Assembly (NCBI GenBank): GCA_021613335.1
Contig: JAJTWR010000260.1
Span: forward strand, 1,320,001 to 1,384,000
Length of the DNA stretch: 64,000 nucleotides
Direction: 5' to 3'
From: Whitmania pigra
Lineage: Eukaryota; Annelida; Clitellata; Hirudinida; Haemopidae
This document shows positions 45,096-64,000 of the stretch, piece by piece. The notes under the pieces were generated by a model, which saw only the letters and a program-made list of their open reading frames with translations, was not told where the DNA came from and made no database searches. A program made the translations under genes and the position numbers. Position 1 is the stretch's first letter; every line of letters starts with the position of its first letter.

Positions 45096-45285
45096 TGGCA
45101 AAAGCCTAGTCTTTAACGTGGCTAAAGTTAGCAGACACTCAAATTTATTTTCAATTGCGAGGTTTTAAATTATACTATTTAGAAACTACATTTTAAATGC
45201 TCTTTAAAAATGTTCATAAATCAACTGTAGTGAGATTTTCACTTTTAGGAAATTAAAATGAGTTTCTGGAATTCATTTAAAAGTC

Positions 45286-45795
45286 CTCTTACTCAATAAC
45301 CGCTCAGTTCCGACTGATAAAATGTGCATCAAAATGTTCATCAAAATTATTAGTTTAAAATTATATATGCTTTATAATGTCTGCGAACACAATACCTGCT
45401 TTAAATATCTCGAGACATGTTAAGTGGAAATCCTTCCAGTATTGAATTGCTTTATAAGTCTTCTTATTCAATAACTACGCAGCTCTGACTAATGAAATGT
45501 GCATGAAAATGTTCATCAAGATTTCTACTTTCAAAATATATATACGTTATAATGGCTCTAAATTGTGGAACAACATATATGCTTTAAATATCTCGAGACA
45601 TGTTAGGCGAAAGTCTTTCCAATGTTGAAAAGCTTTGCAAGTGATCTTATTCAATAACTGTGCATCTCTGACTGATAACATGTGCATCAAAGTGTTCATC
45701 AAGATTTCTTCCTTAAAAATATATAAGCTTCATAATGTTTTCGAACTTTGGAACTACATACGTGCTTTAAATAACGCAAGACATGTTCAACTTGA
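45286..45795. repeat. Tandem repeat of about 180 bp, three diverged copies
   Basis: Copies begin near 45288, 45463 and 45647 with TCTTA(C/T)TCAATAAC, then TGTGCATCAAAATGTTCATC and AATATCTCGAGACATGTT-like words. Divergence between copies is moderate, so it is not very recent. Confidence 0.75.
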
Positions 45796-46073
45796 AAAAG
45801 TATAATGTACTGAATATTTTCGTTTACTACTAATAAAAGTCACTTGGTTCATTTTTTTATTTTTTTGTCATCTCGATTGCTTCCCAATTTTTTTTTTATC
45901 ATATCTTGAAGTTGAAACAGAATTTTCAAACATTTTACAACTGAGAATTGCAGGAGGCGTATACTTAAGGTGGATGTTTATAGTTATCAAACATTAGATT
46001 TCATTATTTAACCAAATTAATGCAAAAAATCACATTATATATATGAATATGAATCAGTACATAAACTTAAATA

Positions 46074-46472
46074 TTAGTAAATAATAAAGGTGAAATAGCT
46101 TGCATGGTCCTCTTCAGTAAGTACTGACAAGGAGGTTTCATGGGTGGTGAGGTTCATTGTCTGCGAAAGCAAAATTAATGACCATGAAATTATTTTATAA
46201 ATTAATTATATGTAATTAGTAGAGGTATCACCATCTTGTCAAAGATGTGCTTTAAATTAACTGGTAGAGGGCTGAAAGAAATTTACATTGCTTTTCAAAA
46301 ACCGTGAAGACGGAACAGTAATGACTCCATACACACGAATAGTTTGTCTATACAAATTTATGGAGTTTCGATGTATTACATCCAACAATTTCTTATTGCC
46401 TCTCACTTCTAACATGGGCAGAGGATTATCCTTAAACGACCAAGAGGCTCTCAATTGATTAATCAATCGTGC
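46074..46472 (-). CDS. Two possible terminal exons of an unidentified gene
   Basis: Exon 46472-46287 starts after AATTTAG and ends AAT|GTAAAT. It encodes NQLRASWSFKDNPLPMLEV, then RGNKKLLDVIHRNSINLYRQ and RVYGVITVPSSRF. Exon 46160-46074 starts after TTTCGCAG and encodes MNLTTHETSLSVLTEEDHAS up to TAA. Phases agree (0/0). The sequence looks protein-coding, but I do not recognise a family. If the donor is not used, the first frame simply ends at 46257. Confidence 0.38.
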
Positions 46473-46790
46473 CTAAATTATGCATATTTATTTATATAAA
46501 AATTAAAATATTTTTTTAAAAGGAAGTTTAACGATTAATTTAGCCAAAAAATTGTTTAGCTTTTCTCAAATAAATTGTCATTTTATTTTAAAATTGTTGT
46601 GTTAATATATTTTTATTCATAAATTTCATATCACATTATTTTTTAATTATAATATAAGCCGAACTTATGAGTACTAAGGCCTCTTCATAATTATTCAGAC
46701 AGACATCTTATAAGCGATGTTGCTTGCTTTGTTTTGGTCGGTCAGATAGGTGAGGAGTGTTCAGTATTTTGTGATTTAAGTGGTCCTAAC

Positions 46791-47753
46791 ATGGAAGTAT
46801 CTCAGAGCGACCGATGTTCCAAACATGAGTTTATTGTCGGTGAGCCAGGAAAACCTCAATTCAGACTTGTGAGGAAAATAGGAAGCGGCTCTTTTGGCGA
46901 CATATATTTAGGAATTAATATTACATCTGGAGAAGAAGTAGCAGTTAAATTGGAATCCACTAAAGCAAGACATCCACAGCTACTCTACGAAAGCAAGCTG
47001 TACAGAATATTGCAAGGCGGTGTTGGAATTCCACACGTTCGTTGGTACGGCCAAGTGAGGGAATTTAATGCAATGGTTATGGATTTATTGGGTCCAAGTC
47101 TCGAGGATCTGTTCAATTTTTGCACCAGACGATTAACAATGAAGACAGTACTGATGTTGGCTGATCAGATGATTGGTAATATCGAATATGTACATAACAA
47201 GAATTTTATACACAGAGATATCAAACCTGATAATTTCGTCATGGGAATTGGAAGGAATTGTAACAGAGTTTATTTGATTGACTTTGGTTTGGCCAAAAAA
47301 TATAGAGACAGTCGAACTAGGGTTCACATTCCCTATCGTGAAGACAAAAATCTCACGGGCACTGCCAGGTATGCCAGCATTAATGCTCATCTGGGCATCG
47401 AACAAAGCAGACGTGACGACTTGGAATCTCTCGGACATGTTCTCATGTACTTCAACAGAGGGTCCCTGCCATGGCAAGGATTAAAAGCTGCCAACAAGAA
47501 GCAGAAATATGATAAAATCAGTGAAAAGAAGATGTCAACGCCGGTCGAAATTTTGTGCAAAAGCTTTCCGTCAGAATTCGTTTTGTATCTCAACTACTGC
47601 AGAGGACTGCGATTCGATGAAGCTCCAGATTACATGTATCTCAGGCAACTTTTTAGGATTTTGTTCCGTACCCTCAACTACACCTATGATTATGTTTTCG
47701 ACTGGACTATGCTGAAACAGAAATCTTCTGCTATTGCAAGTTCTGGTCGATGA
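46791..47753 (+). CDS. CSNK1A1-like: Casein kinase 1 alpha-like Ser/Thr kinase, intronless
   Basis: A single uninterrupted frame of 320 residues from the first in-frame ATG (46791) to TGA. CK1 alpha phosphorylates beta-catenin, PERIOD and Ci/Gli among others. Seen: [12 protein letters not shown] (glycine loop), EEVAVKLES (Lys53), [14 protein letters not shown] (catalytic Asp143), [16 protein letters not shown], the CK1-specific [20 protein letters not shown] and a [12 protein letters not shown] end. Identity to CK1 alpha is high across the domain, but the N terminus has an extra EPGKPQF-like insertion before the glycine loop, and the tail stops soon after the domain. Family genes normally have several introns, so this is probably a retrocopy that has kept its frame. 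All catalytic residues are present, so it may be active. Confidence 0.93.
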   Translation: MEVSQSDRCSKHEFIVGEPGKPQFRLVRKIGSGSFGDIYLGINITSGEEVAVKLESTKARHPQLLYESKLYRILQGGVGIPHVRWYGQVREFNAMVMDLLGPSLEDLFNFCTRRLTMKTVLMLADQMIGNIEYVHNKNFIHRDIKPDNFVMGIGRNCNRVYLIDFGLAKKYRDSRTRVHIPYREDKNLTGTARYASINAHLGIEQSRRDDLESLGHVLMYFNRGSLPWQGLKAANKKQKYDKISEKKMSTPVEILCKSFPSEFVLYLNYCRGLRFDEAPDYMYLRQLFRILFRTLNYTYDYVFDWTMLKQKSSAIASSGR

Positions 47754-48552
47754 GTCAGAAATTTCTGAGTACATTTCATATCCAAATGTAGGAAACCACA
47801 GGACTGCAATGTTTGTTTGAATGTTTAGGCTTCCTTCTGATGAAGTTATTTATTGAGTACGCTGATTGTGCCTTAGATCACTGTTTAAAGGGAGAACCTC
47901 AATACATTTGGCCATGTTTTTATCCGTGTATCAATGTTTTTATCAACTCACGGGCACCTCGAAGCGTTTTAAACTTTGTTTTTTTTGTGGCAAGTTACTG
48001 CTTTTAATTACTTTTTTACTATGTTTGTTGATATTATTTGTGTTAACCAATGTGATGTTGTGGTCTTGCGATCATGGCTGGTGTGGGTTCCTAATTTTAA
48101 TTGTGTGTGAAGTTTTTCTAAACCAGTCAAGTCTGTCTATTTAAGTTTGAGATATATTTTGTATATTTTGTCTCATTAAAAAGCATAACAAAGTGATTTT
48201 GGATTTAGGCAATGACACTTGTTGGCAAGCATATGAAGTTAATGTAAATAATTGGTAACCTGTACATATGACTGTTTTTTTAGCTTCCTAGGTTATTATT
48301 TAACTTGTTTTTGATGAGTTGAACAAATGTGGTCACAGTGTTGAATTAAATTCTTGCTGAAAGATGTTGTGCTGGTCGATTTTTGAAGTCTTCTTGTGCT
48401 GATAACAACATGTGGACCAGTTTTGCTCGATGAACTTCTACAAAAATTGATTCTTTAAGCTTCAACCAAGTTTCTTGGGGCTGACATGAATCATTGAGTG
48501 GGGATATCAGTAGTTTTTGAGCTAAAGGAGTTTTCTTGAAATTTGTTTTTTA
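47754..48552. other. CK1-like 3' UTR and flank
   Basis: T-rich DNA without recognisable coding sequence. ATTAAA near 48175 is a possible polyadenylation signal. I did not see a poly(A) tract that would prove retroposition. Confidence 0.4.
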
Positions 48553-48790
48553 TTGGGTAAATACGGGAGAACTACTCCTTGGAGCCGACAAGCAGAAAAG
48601 GTATTTTGCTTCCCCTCTGGGAAGACAGGTAGTGCCTCAGTCAGGAAGCGCTTACGAGCGCTCTTAAGTATTATGTTTGCAGCGTTACTTTACGCCATCA
48701 TGTGTGGACTGGACCTGGGAGCAGGAGGTATTCAGGAAACCAGCTCGGCTTGAAAGAAGTTTAGCTGGCTAGCCTCGGTTTGACAACCCA
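48553..48790. repeat. GC-richer patch, possible unclassified short element
   Basis: Distinctly higher GC than its surroundings (for example GAAGCGCTTACGAGCGCTCT, a near-palindrome). No RNA polymerase III boxes or similarity to the other repeats were recognised. Confidence 0.25.
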
Positions 48791-49834
48791 ACAATGGCTT
48801 ACTGCTTGGTAACTAAAATCAGCTGGCTTCCACGGCTTGATTTAACATTGCATCTGCCAATGGTCATTTTGTGTGTGAAAATGCAGTTACATTGTGAAAT
48901 GTGTTCATCTATTATCTTCAGTGTGTCATATAGATAGTATAAGCATTGAAAATGCATTATTGTTCCTCTCATGTTGCATATTGCTTTGAAAGTAAATAAA
49001 TGAATGAAAATAAAATTTCCAATAATTGAAAAATTTCACACACATTATCAGTATGTAAAGGTGGTTAGTGTTTACAGACATACACCAACTCTCGCCATAA
49101 GAATAACATGTTTTTTTTTCTAATTGCAGACTTACAATTTGTACTTGCTTTTTTTTTACTACTAGTAATATAAGTACGATATCTAACGAGGAAATTTAAA
49201 AGATATCAGTTTGCATATTCTATTTGAATTTTTATTATCAAAATCGGTCAAAGACAGGAATTGTTATAATAATAGCGATCGATGACAACAATAACAGAAC
49301 TAAAAATATTAATTGTATTGATTATTAACTTTTAGAATAGTACTAGAAATATTAAGAAACTTGATTACATTTGACTAAACAATAACACCATTCTCAATAG
49401 TACTAAAGTTAAAATAAATTGTTTGTGAAGTTAATAATGATAATGGGACAAAACTACGAAAAATTAATGATCAATACAAAAATTAAGAATAGAAAAATGG
49501 AAAATAAATGAATACCAAAACAAATCAAATAAACAAATATTCATTAATAAACTAAAAAAAAAACCCAATAAAAGTCAGTAGCAGTCTAGTAAACCAATTC
49601 AACTAAATTTTGTTTAATTATCATGAACAAAGAAAACATACTTTAGTTTGTAAGGCATTAATGATGACTTTTTCCCATTCAAAATTCTCTCTCCTTAATC
49701 TTTTCAGGCCATGCTTCCAAAAGAGTAATGCGTCTCTCCTCTTCTTGATCGGTCTTATACAAAACATGCTGATCAAATTTAGCTTGGAGTTTGCCATTTT
49801 GTTCAGTGTTTGAATTGGAGCTACACAGACGATC
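48791..49834. other. No gene seen
   Basis: AT-rich intergenic DNA with short random open frames. Confidence 0.45.
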
Positions 49835-50353
49835 CGAGCGGCGCGCCAGCAGCGGGATTCGAACCCGCGACACCACCGCGAAAGACTTTAGCTTTGGCCA
49901 GTGGTTCTCAACCTTTTTGACGCCGCGACCCCAGGCAGCACTTGCCTTGCTGCGGCGACCCCCAACAACAAAATTGATTGGGCTACTTTTCACTCAGATA
50001 TCATTATTGTTATTATGCCTTTCACCTCTAATTATTAGGTAATTTATATTTTAAACCTTTTTATGCATATCCCATATACTTACTTTTAAATAATTAAACT
50101 TGAGACATATTGACATATTTTAAATTATATATTTTGAAACATTATTTGAGATTGTGAAATTTAATCATCGCAACTGTTTCAGATGGCTGTGCTGGCTAAA
50201 TTCAAGATGACAGCAACCAACAAACGTTCCCGCGTGCTCAGTAATAAACAAAAACTTAACAGAGAACGAGAAATGTGAACACATCCTTATCCCGTCCTAA
50301 TCATCTAGTTATGAAATGGACGTTAATAAACTACCAACCAACCATCCTTATCA

Positions 50354-51170
50354 TGTACAGTGCGTTGCAAAAATTTGGCCCATTTAAGTTTTGTGGTGAT
50401 AACTTTTTAAGTACTGACTTTTCACAGGTTATTTTTTCAAGCAATATACTGATACACTTAGATTTATATACTTATCAAATTTATTGAACTCAGTCAAATA
50501 TTTCGCGCGGTTTTCGGCATGCAGGTTAGCCGAATGGGTTACGTGCCTGCATACGGCGGTAATGGCAACAGTCGTAATGTGTCGTGTTCGAAACCCAGCC
50601 TGCACTGTCGCCAGCTCCCTTCGGAAGGAGCGCTATACAAATGGTTACAAGAAGCGCCTCTGACGCTATGCATATGGCGCTATATAAATGAAGTTACAAT
50701 TTTCGAGAATAACTGGAAATACCCAAAATTATGTATAGGAATAAGAAGCACTAAGGAGCATAAATTTTCATATTTATTGAAATCAAACCTTTAAATTAAT
50801 ATTTATATGAAAGTCAATAATGTCTTTTAACTCCTTTCTTAGTAATTAACTCTTGAACTCTATTTTTTAATGAATCCAAGAAAGGTTTCATGTTCTTTTC
50901 ATCCAGTTATTTCCAGGCCTTATTCAAAGCATCTTTCTGTCCCTGAACACTAAAATATTGCATCTGAATATGGTCTACCGACTAACCTCCAAATTTAACT
51001 TATCTTTTAAGTCTCTTGTTGAGCTAAACCCCTTGGAAGCTTCAATCGTAATGAGCTTTAAAGTAGCAGGCCCCAAATTGCCTGTTGGTGTTGATTGGCT
51101 GATTCGACAATCAGTTGATTCAACCACACTATCTAGATTTCATTTCGGTTTTTTGTTGATGGACTGAATC
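50354..51170 (-). mobile_element. Tc1 remnant inside the hAT element
   Basis: Begins TACAGTGCGTTGCAAAAATT, a Tc1-like end. On the minus strand, 50800-50960 encodes DALNKAWK, LDEKNMKPFLDSLKNRVQEL and TKKGVKRHY, the C terminus of Tc1 transposase. Next comes a short helix-turn-helix piece (STRDLKDKLNLEVSR, about 50980-51025). The middle of the gene is deleted. The far end was not found. Confidence 0.6.
50521..50703 (+). mobile_element. tRNA-derived SINE, copy A
   Basis: The head has an A box (TTAGCCGAATGGG) and a B box (GTGTTCGAAACCC). The body ends GCGCCTCTGACGCTATGCAT, then GGCGCTATATAAATGAAGTT. Copy B at 63677-63857 is nearly identical. The 3' end forms an AGCGCC/GGCGCT hairpin and matches the 3' tail of the L2-like LINE at 25805-25845. 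Confidence 0.85.
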
Positions 51171-51425
51171 ATTTTTACCAACTTCACGAACAGCGCTCCA
51201 GTAAAAGAAAGGAAGAAATATGTGTTAATAATATAAATGTGGATAATATTTGCCGATGAGATATGATCCAGTATTGTTATTTCCTTGTTAACATTACATA
51301 ACACATTTCCGCCTGTCTTTAAAAAATAATGTTAAAAATATTAAATTCTCAGTGACTCAGGCGACCCTCAGGTTGAGAACCGCTGGCTTTAGCCATTATG
51401 CCCAGCGCGCATCCGACAAACGCGG

Positions 51426-51901
51426 TGTTTTACAGATGCCATATTAACTCAAACCATAAAAAGATCCATTTCTGATTAATATTCATGCGATACCTGATTG
51501 GCATTGTAACATTTTCAACAATCTTTACAAGAACGATCTTGCTTGGAGACGTCACATATTTTATGTTAATGAATCAAGAGCCTAAAACTGGATTGTTAAT
51601 AAAATATATACACAAACATGCGTCACAGCTGAATAAAATTGAATATAATGAAATTATTAATTGAATCGAATTTGACTTTGCTTAGGATTTAAAATTCAGC
51701 GGCGGCTGGTATGTTATCAAGCTTCGCTCGGCTTAGCTACAAATCGGCTCGGCGGCTCCCAGGTCTAGAGTGGACTACGACCTTACGTTACTTACCTCTA
51801 CTATTGAAATTCAAAATTTAACTTATTATTAATTTATTTAAATAACAAATAAATAAGATTTGTATGACTTCAAAGGAAGCTGCATTATCATTAAGAAGTA
51901 C
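51426..51901. other. No gene seen
   Basis: AT-rich DNA between two hAT insertions. Confidence 0.4.
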
Positions 51902-52341
51902 CAGAGGCGTAGCCTGGTATTTTGCGCCCGGGGGCAAACTATAGAATTGGCGCCCTTTTCCATGTCTATATATTTAATCTTACTGTATTACACTAAATTT
52001 GAAATTGAAATAAAAATCAAATTTTAATGGCACAAGGCATCCAATTAAAAGTGAAAAAACGTTCTACAAATAGTAGCGCATGCTTCACCCAATCAGTCAC
52101 AGTCTAAGATGATTTACATGCATAGTAGTCTAATACTGTCTAAAATAGATTTATTTTTCTTGATTTAACAGTTGCAAACTGATCAATAACGTCATCAAAG
52201 TCTGTTTTCTCAAGCGTTTCTCTTTCTATACTAAGAAGAGCAAGATCACTGAGACGATCCTGTCCCATTGATGCATTAAGCCTCATTTTGGCGCCCGGGG
52301 ACATATGTACCCCCCGCCCCCCCCCCTTAGCCACGCCTCTG
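51902..52341 (-). mobile_element. Internally deleted hAT element with 8-bp target duplication
   Basis: 440 bp with ends CAGAGGCGTAGCCTGG and the complement of TTAGCCACGCCTCTG. AGAAGTAC is duplicated exactly at 51894-51901 and 52342-52349. The minus strand keeps a transposase C terminus (MGQDRLSDLALLSIERETLE, ending KSRKINLF), which shows its parent was an autonomous hAT. Confidence 0.88.
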
Positions 52342-52349
52342 AGAAGTAC

Positions 52350-53906
52350 AGCTTGTTTCTTCGTCATGAGATAAATATAATTTCAACTAAAATGCGGTCG
52401 TCGTCATGAATTGGACTGTAATAAAATTCCTTGAGCCTCATGTTTTGTGTTGCTGTCAATTAAATAATGGTGTTAATATTCATCCATTTAAAGTTTTGTG
52501 AAGCTTTGTGTTAAAGTTACAGGATCCTGTCACAAATGCAAAAACACTAAACTTTGATGGAAGATTGATCAACTTAAAACCAACCATTTCGATATTAAGA
52601 AAAAAATAACAATAGTGGATTTACTTACAAAAAACTCTAGGAACCAAAAATGATAAAAACTAAACACAAAACTTATTCCTATGTACTAAATGTTGCAATA
52701 GAATTTTTTTTCTTTGTTTTCTTTCTCTCTAGTGGAAACTAAAGTAAAATTTAAAAGCATGACTGTCTCTTAAAATGTGACCAAAGAACAATATCTTATT
52801 TTGCATAGGGCGTGGCATTCCACAACATAAACCCACTTTAAAACTCGAATCTAGAACTTAACCTACAGTTTCTCAACCATAGCGATGTGTTAGCATTTGG
52901 CCAAAATTCGACGACCCATCTTTCACCGATTGACCAAAAAGTCTAAAATTTTAGTTTTTTAATTTATTCATATAGGCTAACAAATGTGCAAAATTCAGCA
53001 AAATCGAAGGTGTGTTGATTTGACATGGAATGACCCTTATTTAAAAAGATTATTCTAGTAAGAACTGTTGCTCTCCAGCTGGAATAATTGCTTTTCAGAA
53101 TTCACATCTGTGTTATTATCCAAGCGATACATATCGTCCTAAAACTTTATATGGTTTTTATGTTACACTGCGCAAATGGAGGGAAATGGTGGATAATTAG
53201 ACCAACGATGTGTTTTGTAGCAGTTATTTTTTTAAAATTCTATTCTCTTAGTTGTGATCATCCACTAGGCCTGGATCTTGTGAAGTTTTTGTCTGAAAAA
53301 AATTAAGACGCTTGTTTGACACGGATATTTGAAACATATTTAAATCAAATAGAAAGTTGAGCAATCAAAGACAGTTTAATTTACAATTATACCACAGATA
53401 ATCAAAGCGATGTAGCGGAGGCTTGATTTTAACACCAAGAAATCCTCAAAAATATATGAAGTTCATACACAGCAGGAATTTCTGAACACATGTATGTAAC
53501 CGAGCAAATGCAGTGTTTCATTACATCACTTAAAGAGAGGAGTTTAAGAATTTCTACATGATGGTGTTCACTAAAACACTAACTTCTAATGTAGGGTGTA
53601 TGCTGACAAATACAAATAGTTTCTACAAATTGTGGGATCTTTACAGTCGCTTGAATTATCGCAGGAGTCATTTTTTTGGCAGTGTCTGAAATAAAATCAT
53701 TTAACATAAAAGAAATTCAAGTGTTATTGTTTTTATGAATGTTGACAGTGACAGTCGACACAAAGAATTGATTTAAACATTTTCAGTTCATAGAAGGGAA
53801 GAAATATTAAGCGATTTAGCATCTGAATTTTGTTTGGAAGGACAGATACCAAATAATCGAAGTAAAATTTCATGAAGACATCGACGAAAAGTGACCAGGA
53901 TCGTTC
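52350..53906. other. Downstream of CACNB; no gene seen
   Basis: AT-rich; should contain the CACNB 3' UTR on the minus strand near 53.6-53.9 kb. No coding sequence recognised. Confidence 0.4.
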
Positions 53907-63596
<9,690 letters not shown>

Positions 63597-63676
63597 GCTT
63601 CAAAAGTAGAGCTGTAATTAATTTATTCTTTTTGATTCTAATTTAATTAATTAATCAGTGTTTATAGATTTGTAAT

Positions 63677-63857
63677 TTGTAACTTCATTTATATAGCGCC
63701 ATATGCATAGCGTCAGAGGCGCTTCTTGTAACCATTTATATAGCGCTCCTTCCCAAGGGCGCTGGCGGCAGTGCAGGCTGGGTTTCGAACACGACACATT
63801 ACGACTGTTGCCATTACCGCCGTATGCAGGCACGTAACCCATTCGGCTAACCTGCAC
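63677..63857 (-). mobile_element. tRNA-derived SINE, copy B
   Basis: The reverse complement matches copy A at 50521-50703 with very few differences, including both polymerase III boxes and the GCGCCTCTGACGCTATGCAT tail. It sits just upstream of CACNB exon 1 in the antisense-to-plus orientation, which is the same strand as CACNB. Confidence 0.88.
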
Positions 63858-64000
63858 GCCAGATGTAATTGATTTAATCCTTTTGATTATAATTTGAATA
63901 AGTAATATTTTCTATGGTAAAAAGATTGTTTCTTTAGAGTTGCCTATTGCAAATCAAATGAACAGTTACGAAATCAGACTCAATGTTCACAAATCCAAAG

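Larger units (their letters stand above)
49899..51385. mobile_element. hAT element with 8-bp target duplication
   Basis: Ends are CAGTGGTTCTCAACCT and the complement of CAGCGGTTCTCAACCT, the typical hAT terminus, each followed inward by a GCGACCC-like word. Flanks are GCTTTGGC (49891-49898) and GCTTTAGC (51386-51393), an 8-bp duplication with one change. It carries no hAT transposase; its interior holds a SINE and a Tc1 remnant. Confidence 0.85.
49835..51425 (-). tRNA. tRNA-like sequence (pseudogene or SINE head) split by a hAT element
   Basis: On the minus strand, GCGCGCTGGGCATAATGGCT (from about 51416) and, beyond the insert, GCGGGTTCGAATCCCGC (about 49848-49864) give a tRNA-like A region, a perfect T-arm and a B box. 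GCGCGC words lie at both ends like an acceptor stem. The hAT element 49899-51385 interrupts the middle. The anticodon cannot be assigned. Confidence 0.5.

Noticed and set aside
46734..46790. Upstream extension of the CK1-like frame
   Set aside because: The frame there begins at TTG; the first ATG is 46791, which fits the family start better.
50519..50794. 91-codon frame starting in the SINE
   Set aside because: The frame runs through the tRNA-derived head and tail; the same false protein appears in copy B.

Overview
The window is animal nuclear DNA. It is AT-rich, its genes carry GT...AG introns, and it holds many transposons and simple repeats. A Peritrophin-A type chitin-binding exon next to chitinase-family exons points to an arthropod or other ecdysozoan. 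There are no operons, CRISPR arrays or prokaryotic features. No species can be named from sequence alone.

Host genes, left to right: (1) the last eight visible exons of a TFIIIC largest-subunit homologue, GTF3C1 (3-2623, +); (2) the polarity gene par-6 (3817-6915, +), with PB1, semi-CRIB and PDZ parts but no identified first exon; (3) a complete five-exon atypical dual-specificity phosphatase of the DUSP15/DUSP22 type (8681-10303, -); (4) a GH18 chitinase-like gene (about 16.1-37.4 kb, -), scattered as short exons among large introns full of transposons, with an altered catalytic motif; (5) an HDHD3-like HAD protein (40166-41040, +) with an unresolved splice phase; (6) the small GTPase RAP2 (43280-43887, +); (7) an unidentified two-exon minus-strand gene end (46074-46472); (8) an intronless casein kinase 1 alpha-like gene (46791-47753, +), probably a retrocopy; (9) a complete voltage-gated calcium channel beta subunit gene, CACNB (53907-63596, -, 11 exons). 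These genes are unrelated in function and are probably transcribed separately.

Mobile DNA: the 16-36 kb block is a nest of elements. It includes a Tc1 element with TA target duplication inside a hAT remnant, a nearly intact L2-like LINE, a fold-back Tc1 remnant, a pogo-like element, and a Gypsy element with both LTRs and a 5-bp duplication. The Gypsy pol region holds a hAT-like insert and a second, unrelated reverse transcriptase. A MULE with 10-bp duplication and palindromic ends follows. At 49.9-52.3 kb there are two more hAT elements with 8-bp duplications; one splits a tRNA-like sequence and contains a SINE. That SINE, also present at 63.7 kb, shares its 3' tail with the LINE at 22.7-25.9 kb, so the window appears to hold both partners of a SINE/LINE pair.

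Tandem repeats: about 1.2 kb of (TCC)n with (AAT)n at 19-20.5 kb, a roughly 180-bp three-copy array at 45.3 kb, and four different arrays inside CACNB intron 1 (ATT/AGG microsatellite, 21-bp, 48-bp and 206-bp units). I did not find a convincing new multi-gene system. The most notable items are the SINE/LINE pair, the altered chitinase-like gene, the layered Gypsy element and the palindromic MULE.
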